From RGIG4708 sp045633845 (lineage in GTDB: Bacteria; Bacillota; Clostridia; UMGS1810), in NCBI GenBank assembly GCA_045633845.1, contig JAZQZC010000036.1:12719-76718 (forward strand): a stretch of 64,000 nt of DNA. Direction: 5' to 3'. Shown here one piece after another: positions 25,140 through 33,796 of this stretch; the stretch's first letter is position 1; every line of letters begins with the position of its first letter. A program made the translations under genes and the position numbers. The notes beneath the pieces were generated by a model. The model searched no databases. It saw only the letters and a program-made list of their open reading frames with translations, and had not been told where the DNA came from.

Positions 25140-26570
25140 TTGAAATTAACCGAGTTGTTAAAAGGAGTATCCGTTATAAAAATACACAATGAGCAGGATT
25201 GTGACATTACGGGTGTTCAGTATAATTCATTAAAAATACAAGAGGGTAATTTGTTTGTGGCAATAACAGGCTTTTCTACCGACGGGCACAAGTATATTTC
25301 GTCTGCAGTGCAAAATGGTGCTGTTGCCGTTGTTGCCGAAAAATATACCCCCGATGTAAATTGCGTACAAATTATTGTACAAAATTCGCGCATTGCCGAG
25401 GCGCAAATCAGCGCAAACTACTTTGGCAATCCTGCAAAAAAATTCAAGCTTATAGGTATTACAGGCACAAACGGCAAAACAACCTGCACATATCTTGTTA
25501 AAAAGATACTCGAGCATTCAGGCTATAAGGTTGGGCTTATAGGCACAAATCAAAATATGATTGGCTCAGAGGTTTTTGAAACAGGGCGTACAACTCCCGA
25601 TTCTTTTGAGCTCTGGCAGCTTTTTGCCAAAATGGCACAGCAAAATGTTGACTATGTGGTAATGGAGGTTTCATCTCACGCACTGGAGCTTTTTAGAGTT
25701 TACGGATGCAATTTTTATGTAGGTGCATTTACCAACCTTACGCAAGACCATCTTGATTTTCACATTACAATGGACAATTATGCTGCAGCAAAGCAAAAGC
25801 TTTTTGATATGAGCGCAGCGGCAGTAATAAATACAGACGACAAATATGGCATGCAAATGGCTCAAAAATGCGATTGCTCTGTTATAGGCTACGGAGTAAA
25901 AAACAATTGCGACTTGCAGGCAAAGCAAATAGAGTACAGCGACAGCGGTGTGGCATTTGAGGCTCATGGGCAGCAGTATAAGCTTGGTATTCCGGGCGAA
26001 TTTTCGGTTTACAACGCTCTTTGCGCAATTGGTGTGTGCAAGCGGTGCGGAATTGACGCAAATGCTATTGCCGATGCATTAAAGGCAGCAGACGGTGTAA
26101 AGGGCAGAGCAGAGGTGGTAAACACAAATACCGACTACACAGTTATGATTGACTATGCTCACACACCCGACGGCATACAGAATATATTAAACACTGTAAG
26201 AGGCTTTGCAAAAGGCAGAGTAATAATACTTTTTGGCTGCGGCGGTGACAGAGATAACACAAAAAGACCCATTATGGGCAAGGTTGCAGGGGAGCTTGCA
26301 GACTTTTGTATTGTAACAAGCGACAATCCGCGAAGCGAGGACCCAATGGCTATTATAGATATGATTGAGCCTGCGGTAAAACAAACGGCAACACCGTATG
26401 TGGTAATTCCCGACAGACGCAAGGCAATAAAATATGCCCTGCAAAACGCAAAAAGCGGCGATGTAATAGTACTTGCAGGCAAAGGCCACGAAACCTATCA
26501 GGTGCTTAAGGGCGGCACAATACATTTTGACGAAAGAGAAATTATACACGAGCTTTTAAAAAAACAATAA
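25140..26570 (+). CDS. murE: UDP-MurNAc-tripeptide synthetase MurE (meso-DAP adding)
   Basis: 476-aa cytosolic Mur ligase adding the third stem residue. The start is TTG at 25140, giving MKLTELLKG as in other MurE; AAAGGG precedes it, and the in-frame GTG at 25131 lies inside that site. ATP-binding GTNGKTTCTYL, the carbamylated-Lys region and the C-terminal DNPRSEDP (Asp395 onward) are present. The DNPR tetrad is the known signature for meso-diaminopimelate rather than lysine. Confidence 0.96.
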   Translation: MKLTELLKGVSVIKIHNEQDCDITGVQYNSLKIQEGNLFVAITGFSTDGHKYISSAVQNGAVAVVAEKYTPDVNCVQIIVQNSRIAEAQISANYFGNPAKKFKLIGITGTNGKTTCTYLVKKILEHSGYKVGLIGTNQNMIGSEVFETGRTTPDSFELWQLFAKMAQQNVDYVVMEVSSHALELFRVYGCNFYVGAFTNLTQDHLDFHITMDNYAAAKQKLFDMSAAAVINTDDKYGMQMAQKCDCSVIGYGVKNNCDLQAKQIEYSDSGVAFEAHGQQYKLGIPGEFSVYNALCAIGVCKRCGIDANAIADALKAADGVKGRAEVVNTNTDYTVMIDYAHTPDGIQNILNTVRGFAKGRVIILFGCGGDRDNTKRPIMGKVAGELADFCIVTSDNPRSEDPMAIIDMIEPAVKQTATPYVVIPDRRKAIKYALQNAKSGDVIVLAGKGHETYQVLKGGTIHFDEREIIHELLKKQ

Positions 26571-26601
26571 ATGTGCTATTTGATAAACGGGGGAAGTAGA
26601 T

Positions 26602-27573
26602 ATGGAAAATACAATTTACAAATTAATACTTGCGGCAGTTGTTGCATTTGCAATAGCGGTAGTTGCGACACCAATTTTTATACCTGTGCTTCACCGACTC
26701 AAATTTGGTCAGGAAATCAGAGAAATAGGGCCCAAATGGCATCAAAAAAAGAGCGGCACACCAACAATGGGCGGCATTATATTTATAATTCCCGTAATTG
26801 TGTGTTCAATACTTTTTGTACGTAATCTCACAGGGCTGTGCCTTGTGCTTTTTGGTTTGTCATTTGGCATAATAGGCTTTATAGACGACTATATCAAGGT
26901 TGTCAAAAAACGAAATCTCGGGCTTACCGAAAAGCAAAAATTTTTACTTCAGCTCGGGGCAAGCATAATATTTTTGCTTGCGGCAATGAGGCTTGATATT
27001 GTTACAACCGAGGTTGTAATACCTTTTGCAAAAATTACAGTTGATTTTGGCTTTGTTTACATACCATTTGCTTTGTTTGTGCTTTTGGGTACCACCAACG
27101 CAGTAAATTTAACAGACGGAATTGACGGACTTGCATCATCTGTTACGGTTGTTGTGAGCGTTGTTTTTGCAATTGTTGCATATTTTTCGGGTAATATTGC
27201 TGTTACCGAATATGCCATCATTGTTGCGGCAGGATGCTTTGGCTTCTTTTTGTTTAACAAATGCCCCGCAAAGATTTTTATGGGCGATACGGGTTCGCTG
27301 TTCCTCGGCGGCTCGGTATGCGGGATGGCACTTGTGCTTGGTCAGCCCATACTTCTTGTAATTGTCGGCGGAGTGTATGTGCTTGAAACCTTGTCGGTTA
27401 TTTTGCAGGTTGCATCATTTAAGCTGACAGGCAAAAGAATTTTTAAAATGTCACCAATTCATCACCACTTTGAAATGTGCGGATGGAGCGAAAACAAAAT
27501 TGTAACAGTGGCTGTAACGGCATCTGTTATTCTTGGTATTATTGCCGTGTTGGGAGGAGTTAACATTGGCTGA
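26602..27573 (+). CDS. mraY: Phospho-MurNAc-pentapeptide transferase MraY
   Basis: 323-aa, ten-TM enzyme making lipid I on undecaprenyl phosphate. Conserved sites: KKSGTPTMGG, FIDDYIK (catalytic/Mg Asp pair), NLTDGIDGLA, FMGDTGSLFLGG and SPIHHHFE. It follows murE directly; murF, which often sits between them, is absent. Confidence 0.97.
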   Translation: MENTIYKLILAAVVAFAIAVVATPIFIPVLHRLKFGQEIREIGPKWHQKKSGTPTMGGIIFIIPVIVCSILFVRNLTGLCLVLFGLSFGIIGFIDDYIKVVKKRNLGLTEKQKFLLQLGASIIFLLAAMRLDIVTTEVVIPFAKITVDFGFVYIPFALFVLLGTTNAVNLTDGIDGLASSVTVVVSVVFAIVAYFSGNIAVTEYAIIVAAGCFGFFLFNKCPAKIFMGDTGSLFLGGSVCGMALVLGQPILLVIVGGVYVLETLSVILQVASFKLTGKRIFKMSPIHHHFEMCGWSENKIVTVAVTASVILGIIAVLGGVNIG

Positions 27574-28711
27574 GCGAACACGCAGAACAACAGAGACAAA
27601 AAGTAAAAGACGAAAAAATCGTGATGTTAATTATACATTTTTTGTAATGGTAATTGCACTTTTGGCGTTTGGGCTTATTATGGTGTTTTCCGCATCAAGT
27701 CCGCGAGGTCATTACAACTATTCCGATGCCCTGTACTTTGTAAAAAGGCAGGCTATATTTGCCGTAGTCGGATTTTTGCTTATGAGCTTTGTATCCAAAA
27801 TATATTACAAGGTATGGTATAAGCTTACGTGGATTGTTGCGGGCATCACCCTTTTGATGCTTGCGGCAGTTGCGGTAATGGGCACAACAGGCGGCGGTGC
27901 ACAGCGCTGGCTTGCCATTGGTCCTATAACAATGCAACCCTCTGAGGTGGCAAAATTTGCGGTTGTTGTGCTTATGGCACGAATACTTACTGATTACGGA
28001 AATGATATGTCATCATTTTTTAAGGGCTTTTGCCTTATGATGGTTGTACCTGTGGTATTTTGCGCAATTGTCCTGTTTGAAAAACACCTCAGCGGAGCGG
28101 TAATTATACTGCTTGTAGGTATAGTACTGGTGTTTGTTGCAGGTGCAAAAATAAAGCATTTGCTTATTTGCCTTGCTGCAATAGTTCCTCTTGGAGCAGT
28201 TGCGGTAATTATTGAGCCATACAGAGTAAAAAGAATACTGAGCTTTCTTGACCCGTTTGCGGATATCAAGGGCGACGGATATCAGATTGTACAGTCACTT
28301 TACGCAATCGGCTCAGGCGGCTTGTTTGGAGTAGGCCTTGGTCAGAGCAGAGAAAAATATCTTTACCTGCCCGAGGCACATACAGATTTTATATTTTCGG
28401 TAATATGCGAGGAGCTTGGATTTTTTGGCGCTTTGCTTGTAATAGTTATGTTTACAATTCTTGTTGTAACAGGCTTTAAAATTGCAATCAAATCACCCGA
28501 CAAATTTTCTTCACTTCTTGTAACAGGATTAACGAGCCTTGTCGCAATGCAGGTGGTATTTAATATTGCCGTTGTTTCGTCAACAATGCCTTGCACAGGT
28601 ATTACACTTCCGTTTTTTAGCTACGGTGGCTCGTCGCTTATAATCAACCTTGTTGAAATGGGCGTAATACTAAATGTGTCAAGGTATGTGAATAATCAAA
28701 ATAAACTGTAA
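27566..28711 (+). CDS. ftsW: Lipid II polymerase FtsW (SEDS family)
   Basis: 381-aa polytopic glycosyltransferase. Start taken as TTG at 27566 behind GGGAGGAG, overlapping the mraY stop by 8 bp; an in-frame ATG at 27533 lies deeper in mraY without a ribosome site. SEDS hallmarks: VFSASSPRG, GGAQRWL, PSEVAKFA, GDGYQIVQSLYAIGSGGLFGVGLGQS, LPEAHTDFIFSVICEELGF, and PFFSYGGSSLI. murD usually precedes ftsW but is missing here. SpoVE/RodA are paralogues; context supports FtsW. Confidence 0.93.
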   Translation: MAERTRRTTETKSKRRKNRDVNYTFFVMVIALLAFGLIMVFSASSPRGHYNYSDALYFVKRQAIFAVVGFLLMSFVSKIYYKVWYKLTWIVAGITLLMLAAVAVMGTTGGGAQRWLAIGPITMQPSEVAKFAVVVLMARILTDYGNDMSSFFKGFCLMMVVPVVFCAIVLFEKHLSGAVIILLVGIVLVFVAGAKIKHLLICLAAIVPLGAVAVIIEPYRVKRILSFLDPFADIKGDGYQIVQSLYAIGSGGLFGVGLGQSREKYLYLPEAHTDFIFSVICEELGFFGALLVIVMFTILVVTGFKIAIKSPDKFSSLLVTGLTSLVAMQVVFNIAVVSSTMPCTGITLPFFSYGGSSLIINLVEMGVILNVSRYVNNQNKL

Positions 28712-28723
28712 GGTGGTTATATA

Positions 28724-29824
28724 ATGAAAATTCTTTTGGCAGGAGGAGGCACCGCAGGACATATAAATCCTGCAATTGCCATAGCAAAATATGCAATTAC
28801 CCAGGACAAAAACTGCGAAATTTTGTTTGTGGGCAAAGCAGGCGGTATGGAGTCACGTCTTGTACCTGCTGCAGGGTTTGATATTGAATATATCGAAATT
28901 GAGGGCTTAAAGCGCAAGCTTACCCTTTCCAACATCAAAACTGCGGTAAAGCTTGTTACCTCGGTGTCAAAATGCAAAAAAATAATAAAGCGCTTTAAAC
29001 CCGATGTGGTTGTGGGCACAGGCGGTTATGTGTGCGCTCCTGCGGTTATTGCAGCAAACAGCAAAAAAATCCCCACGCTTATACATGAGCAGAATGTTTT
29101 TCCGGGCAGCGCAATAAAAATGCTGTCCAAAAAATCAACAGTTACCGCAATCAGCTTTGAAGAAAGCAAAAAATTTCTTTCGGGGGCAAAAAATGTTGTG
29201 TTTACAGGTAACCCCGTAAAGCCCGATATTACTCAGACAGACTACCAAAGCGCCCGCAAAGAGCTCAGCATTGGTGACGAAAAATACATAGTTGCATTTG
29301 GCGGAAGCCTTGGTGCAAAAAAAATAAACGATGTAATTACAGACTACATCAAAATAATAAACAACAAGCCTGACATAAGGCTTTGCTTTGCAACAGGCAT
29401 CAACAATTACGACGGAGTTGTAGGTGAGCTTAAGCGCCAGGGCATAACCATAGGGGCTAATATCGAAATCCGTAAATACATAGACAATATGAATGTTGTT
29501 ATGAATGCGGCAGACCTTGTTATATGCCGCTCGGGTGCAATTACGCTCTCGGAGCTTTGTGTGCTTGGCAAGCCATCAATACTTGTGCCGTCGCCAAATG
29601 TTACAAACAACCATCAGGAATATAACGCCCTCGCTCTTCAAAGGGGCGGTGCGGCGGTTATGATAGCCGAGAGAGAATTTGATGCGCAAGTCTTGAATTT
29701 GCAAATAAACAAAATACTCTCCGACCAAAACGTTTACACAGATATGAGCATTTGCGCAAAAAAGCTTTCAAGCGCCGATGCAACCCAAATTATATACAAC
29801 AAGCTAAAGCAAATTAAAAAATAA
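28724..29824 (+). CDS. murG: UDP-GlcNAc transferase MurG (lipid II synthesis)
   Basis: 366-aa GT28 peripheral membrane enzyme adding GlcNAc to lipid I. Donor and acceptor loops are clear: AGGGTAGHINPAIA at the N-terminus, GTGGYVCAPAVIAA, HEQNVFPG, FGGSLGAKKIND, and VICRSGAITLSEL. It starts 12 bp after ftsW. Confidence 0.97.
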   Translation: MKILLAGGGTAGHINPAIAIAKYAITQDKNCEILFVGKAGGMESRLVPAAGFDIEYIEIEGLKRKLTLSNIKTAVKLVTSVSKCKKIIKRFKPDVVVGTGGYVCAPAVIAANSKKIPTLIHEQNVFPGSAIKMLSKKSTVTAISFEESKKFLSGAKNVVFTGNPVKPDITQTDYQSARKELSIGDEKYIVAFGGSLGAKKINDVITDYIKIINNKPDIRLCFATGINNYDGVVGELKRQGITIGANIEIRKYIDNMNVVMNAADLVICRSGAITLSELCVLGKPSILVPSPNVTNNHQEYNALALQRGGAAVMIAEREFDAQVLNLQINKILSDQNVYTDMSICAKKLSSADATQIIYNKLKQIKK

Positions 29825-29832
29825 CCTTGCAA

Positions 29833-29934
29833 AAAATCGCTCAGCGATTTTGGATATACTCCGCAACCCCTCTACCACCTAATATTTTATGCGGAGTAAA
29901 TAACTCCATCACTGTCACACTAAGTGATGGAGTT
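29833..29934. other. Three consecutive hairpins after murG
   Basis: AAAATCGC/GCGATTTT (29833-29851, ending in TTTT), ACTCCGCA/TGCGGAGT (29858-29897) and AACTCCATCACT/AGTGATGGAGTT (29902-29934). The first may be a weak terminator. The loop of the third contains TGTCACACTA, identical to the ten terminal bases of family A elements. The 203-bp gap holds no gene; it separates murG from murA. Confidence 0.5.
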
Positions 29935-30027
29935 AAATTTATAAATAATGTTTTAAAATATAGATGTGTAACTTTGAATATTTTTTCGGCATAATATGTA
30001 ATTGACTACAATGTCGGAGGGATATTT

Positions 30028-31284
30028 ATGAATTCAATAAGAGTAGGGTCAAAAAACAAATTATATGGCGATGTAACCGTACAGGGTTGCAAAAATGCCG
30101 TACTTCCAATACTTGCAGCCGCTCTGTTGAATGAAAAGCTCAATGTAATACATAACTGCCCGATGCTGTCGGATGTAATAACAACTCTTGATATTGTTAA
30201 AAGTCTCGGGGTAAATGCACAATTGTATGGCTCAACTGCAGTAATAGACAGCAAAAGCATAAAGGATTATTGTATTCCCGAGCATATGATGGGCAAACTG
30301 CGTTCGTCAATTATTTTGGCTGCACCTGTTTTGTCACGATGCAAAAAAGCACAATTTACCATGCCTGGGGGCTGCGAAATAGGCACCCGCCCCATAGATA
30401 TACATCTTGCCGCTTTTGAAAAAATGGGTGTTGATGTTGAGTGTAACGATGGCGTTGTAAGCTGTGACGCCAAAAACCTTCATGGCGCAGATATTCATCT
30501 GCCTGTTCCGTCGGTAGGAGCTACCGAAAATATAATGCTCCTTGCCTGCAGGGGCAGGGGAGTAACCACCATATACAACGCTGCCAGAGAGCCTGAAATA
30601 TGCGATTTGGCGCAATTTTTAAACAATATGGGAGCAAGGGTTTTTGGTGCCGGTACCGATACCATTACAATATATGCGGTAAAAAGCCTTGGCGAGAGCG
30701 AATATACAGTAATGCCCGACAGAATAGAGGCAATAACATATGCCTGCGCCTGTGCATGCGCAGGGGGTATTGTAAATTTGCACAATATCAATTATAATCA
30801 TATTAACAGTGTTATGACAGTGCTTTGCAATATGGGTCTTAAGGTAGTTCCGTACTGCGACAAAATGACAGTATCGGCAAAATCAAAGCTTAAGTGTCCT
30901 CATTTTGTTTCCACAAGGCCGTACCCGGGATTTCCAACAGATGCACAGTCAATACTTATGTCTGTAATGAGTATGTCCGACGGCAGCGGAAAAATTGTGG
31001 AAAATATATTTGAAAACCGCTTAAAGCACGCATATGAGCTTGTCAAAATGGGTGCGGATATTGTGGTTGAGGATAACAGCGCAATTGTAACAGGCAAAAG
31101 CTTAACAGGAGCAACAGTAGACGCCTGCGATTTGCGCAGCGGAGCCGCACTAGTTATTGCAGCGCTTGGCTGCGAGGGCGAAAGCATTGTAAACAAATGC
31201 GAATATATAGACAGAGGTTACGAAAGCTTTGTGCCAAAGCTCAAAGCTCTGGGCGCAAATGTAGAAAGGATGAAAAACGAGTGA
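30028..31284 (+). CDS. murA: UDP-GlcNAc 1-carboxyvinyltransferase MurA
   Basis: 418-aa enzyme of the first committed step of peptidoglycan synthesis and the fosfomycin target. QGCKNAVLPILAAALL holds the active-site Lys-Asn; the catalytic Cys is Cys116 in MPGGCEIGTRPIDIHL, so it should be fosfomycin-sensitive in this respect. PGFPTDAQSILMS and the final EYIDRGYESF complete the fold. Start behind GGAGGG. Clostridia often carry two MurA paralogues; this is the dcw-linked one. Confidence 0.96.
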   Translation: MNSIRVGSKNKLYGDVTVQGCKNAVLPILAAALLNEKLNVIHNCPMLSDVITTLDIVKSLGVNAQLYGSTAVIDSKSIKDYCIPEHMMGKLRSSIILAAPVLSRCKKAQFTMPGGCEIGTRPIDIHLAAFEKMGVDVECNDGVVSCDAKNLHGADIHLPVPSVGATENIMLLACRGRGVTTIYNAAREPEICDLAQFLNNMGARVFGAGTDTITIYAVKSLGESEYTVMPDRIEAITYACACACAGGIVNLHNINYNHINSVMTVLCNMGLKVVPYCDKMTVSAKSKLKCPHFVSTRPYPGFPTDAQSILMSVMSMSDGSGKIVENIFENRLKHAYELVKMGADIVVEDNSAIVTGKSLTGATVDACDLRSGAALVIAALGCEGESIVNKCEYIDRGYESFVPKLKALGANVERMKNE

Positions 31285-32027
31285 TAAACAAAGTAAAACA
31301 GTATATAAATAAATACTTCGGCACCAAAAAGCAACAGGGCATATTTGCTATACTTGTTTTGCTAATTGTTTTTGTTTCGCTTTTTACGCCTATATATGAG
31401 ATACAAAACATCGAGGTTCAAGGCAATACAACGGTAGATGCAAACACAATCATAAAAGCATCGGGAATAAAAATAGGTGAGAGCGTATTTAAGCTTGATG
31501 CCGCGTCGGCAAAAAAAGGTGTTTCAAAGGTTGCGTATATCGACACGGTTAAAATCAAAAGGCGCTTTCCCGATACTGTGGTAATTGAGGTTACCCAGAG
31601 CACCGAGTGCGCATACATAAATTTTGTAGGCGGTTACGTGGGCATAGACGAAAAGGGCAAGGTGCTTAATGTAAAGCAAAAATTGACTGATGTAACTAAA
31701 CCCATTGTGTACGGAATAAGCATTTCAAATTTTGAAATAGGCAGCAATGTCACCATAGGTGATGAACAAAAAAGAAAAGTTCTTTTTGAAATGCTCGGTC
31801 AGATAAGGTCAAGCGGCATTGAAGAAAAAATTCAGTATATGGATATTAATGATTTTGACAATATTACATTTACTCTCAAAAACAAAATTTCGGTAAAGCT
31901 GGGCAACACCAACAGCCTTAAATACAAAATTGCATATCTTAAGTCTGTGCTTGATGAGCTTGGCGATACCACAGGGGGAGTTATTGACATTACCGACACC
32001 GAAAATGTTGTGTACAACGCAAATTAG
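31281..32027 (+). CDS. Division protein DivIB/FtsQ
   Basis: 248-aa bitopic protein. The GTG start at 31281 overlaps the murA stop (GTGA) and has GAAAGGA upstream; a longer frame within murA is rejected. One TM helix (GIFAILVLLIVFVSLFTPIYEI), then a POTRA domain (IQNIEVQGNTTVDANTIIKASGIKIGESVF) and the DivIB beta domain (KIKRRFPDTVVIEVTQ). It partners FtsL and the septal PBP at the divisome. Confidence 0.9.
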   Translation: MINKVKQYINKYFGTKKQQGIFAILVLLIVFVSLFTPIYEIQNIEVQGNTTVDANTIIKASGIKIGESVFKLDAASAKKGVSKVAYIDTVKIKRRFPDTVVIEVTQSTECAYINFVGGYVGIDEKGKVLNVKQKLTDVTKPIVYGISISNFEIGSNVTIGDEQKRKVLFEMLGQIRSSGIEEKIQYMDINDFDNITFTLKNKISVKLGNTNSLKYKIAYLKSVLDELGDTTGGVIDITDTENVVYNAN

Positions 32028-32088
32028 TGCCAAATACACAAAAAATGTGTATATAAATTAACAAATTGTAAAAATTTTAAAAAAATGC

Positions 32089-32117
32089 TGGTAATATTGG
32101 AATTTGTGTGATATAAT
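32089..32117 (+). promoter_or_regulatory. Extended -10 promoter of ftsZ
   Basis: TATAAT at 32112-32117 preceded by TG one base away (TGATATAAT); the -35 box TGGTAA is weak. About 75 bp before the ribosome site. Confidence 0.6.
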
Positions 32118-32206
32118 TAAAAAGTCTTAATATATCATAGCGTAAATATGCGCTTTTTCACTTATAGCAAAACAACTGATAAAATAAAAAAACGGAGGAG
32201 AAAATT

Positions 32207-33271
32207 GTGTTGAATTTGGATATCGAAAAAGATTTGACCGCCAAAATGGTCGTTGTAGGTGTAGGCGGAGGCGGTAACAACGCCGTTAGCCGTATGATCA
32301 GTGAAGGTCTTGTTGGTGTTGAATTTGTAGCTATCAACACAGACAAACAGGCACTTTATAAAATCAATTCCGAAAAAGTAACCGCAAAAATTCAGATTGG
32401 CGAAAAGCTTACAAAAGGCCTTGGCGCAGGTGCAAACCCTGAGGTTGGCCAGAAAGCTGCCGAAGAAAGCAAGGAAGAAATCAAAAAAGCAATCCAGGAT
32501 GCTGATATGATATTTATCACAGCAGGTATGGGCGGCGGTACAGGTACCGGCGCAGCTCCTATTGTTGCATCTATTGCAAAAGAGCTTGGCATACTCACTG
32601 TTGGTGTTGTTACAAAGCCCTTCTCATACGAGGGCAAAAAGAGAATGACAAGAGCTATCGAGGGTATTGGCAATCTTCAGGGCTATGTAGATGCACTTAT
32701 CGTAATCCCTAACGACAAGCTCGAGGATACCTGCATCGAGCAGACAAAGGTTCTTGATGCATACAAAATGGCAGACGGCGTTCTTAATCAGGGTGTTAAG
32801 GGTATTGCCGACCTTATTTCGAGCCCCGGTATCATCAATGTTGACTTTGCAGACGTTACCACAGTTATGCGTAATTCAGGTATTGCACATATGGGTATAG
32901 GCAGAGCTACAGGCGAAAACCGAACTGAAAGAGCAGTTAATATGGCTATCAACAGCCCGCTTCTCGAAACCTCTATTGTTGGTGCAACAAAGGTTGTTGT
33001 TAACGTAGCAGGTGGCTCCGACCTTACATTGTTTGAGGTTAACAAAGCAGGTGCTCTTATTCACGACCTTGTTGACGAGGATGCTGACATTATATTTGGT
33101 AACTCTATGGACGAGTCATTGGGTGACGAAATTGTTGTTACAATTATTGCCACAGGCTTTAACGGAAATGCTGCTCCTGCGCTGGATTCAGCAGCGCAGC
33201 AGGACGAAAGCTTTCCAAAATCTGTATTTGATGAAGACGATGTTGAAATCCCTTCATTTCTTCGTAAATAA
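32207..33271 (+). CDS. ftsZ: Cell division GTPase FtsZ
   Basis: 354-aa tubulin homologue forming the Z ring. GTG start at 32207 behind GGAGGAG. N-terminal GVGGGGNNAVSRMI, the tubulin signature GGGTGTGAAP (about residues 108-117), the T7 synergy loop NVDFADV, and the C-terminal peptide DVEIPSFLRK that binds FtsA, SepF and other partners. The linker is short (about 20 residues). Last gene of the dcw block, with its own promoter. Confidence 0.98.
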   Translation: MLNLDIEKDLTAKMVVVGVGGGGNNAVSRMISEGLVGVEFVAINTDKQALYKINSEKVTAKIQIGEKLTKGLGAGANPEVGQKAAEESKEEIKKAIQDADMIFITAGMGGGTGTGAAPIVASIAKELGILTVGVVTKPFSYEGKKRMTRAIEGIGNLQGYVDALIVIPNDKLEDTCIEQTKVLDAYKMADGVLNQGVKGIADLISSPGIINVDFADVTTVMRNSGIAHMGIGRATGENRTERAVNMAINSPLLETSIVGATKVVVNVAGGSDLTLFEVNKAGALIHDLVDEDADIIFGNSMDESLGDEIVVTIIATGFNGNAAPALDSAAQQDESFPKSVFDEDDVEIPSFLRK

Positions 33272-33296
33272 TTGAGAAAGGCATAGGCGTATCAAT

Positions 33297-33749
33297 ATGA
33301 AATGTCCGTTTTGTGAATATACCGAAAGCAAGGTTATAGATTCAAGACCTGTTGACGAAGGCGCTTCTATCAGACGAAGAAGAGAGTGCCTCAAATGCGA
33401 AAAGAGATTTACCACATATGAGCAGATTGAGTCAGTTCCTCTTATTGTTATCAAAAAAGACGGCAAAAGAGAGGTGTTCAACAGACAAAAGCTTATCAAT
33501 GGTATTTTGCGTGCTTGTGAAAAAACACAGGTGAGCTACTCTCAGGTTGAAAACCTTGTAAGTGAAATCGAAAGCGGTATGCACAACAGATTGGATAAAG
33601 AAATTCCCTCTACCGAAATAGGTGAGCTTGTTATGAACAAGCTCAAAACCATTGATGATATTGCATATGTTCGCTTTGCCTCTGTTTACAGAGAGTTTAA
33701 GGATGTAAATACATTCCTTGAAGAATTGAATAGGATATTGCGAAAATAA
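33297..33749 (+). CDS. nrdR: Transcriptional repressor NrdR
   Basis: 150-aa regulator of ribonucleotide reductase genes. The zinc ribbon uses Cys3, Cys6, Cys31 and Cys34 (MKCPFCEY..RRRRECLKC), with RRRR as the DNA-contacting stretch; the ATP-cone follows (VIKKDGKREVFNRQKLINGILRAC). It starts 26 bp after ftsZ and ends with a terminator. Confidence 0.97.
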   Translation: MKCPFCEYTESKVIDSRPVDEGASIRRRRECLKCEKRFTTYEQIESVPLIVIKKDGKREVFNRQKLINGILRACEKTQVSYSQVENLVSEIESGMHNRLDKEIPSTEIGELVMNKLKTIDDIAYVRFASVYREFKDVNTFLEELNRILRK

Positions 33750-33758
33750 GTGAGGAAT

Positions 33759-33789
33759 AAAGGGATGCCTTCGGGACATCCCTTTTTAT
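33759..33789 (+). terminator. Terminator after nrdR
   Basis: AAAGGGATG pairs with CATCCCTTT around CCTTCGGGA, followed by TTTA. It ends about 8 bp before the dusB start codon. Confidence 0.85.
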
Positions 33790-33796
33790 ATGTATT

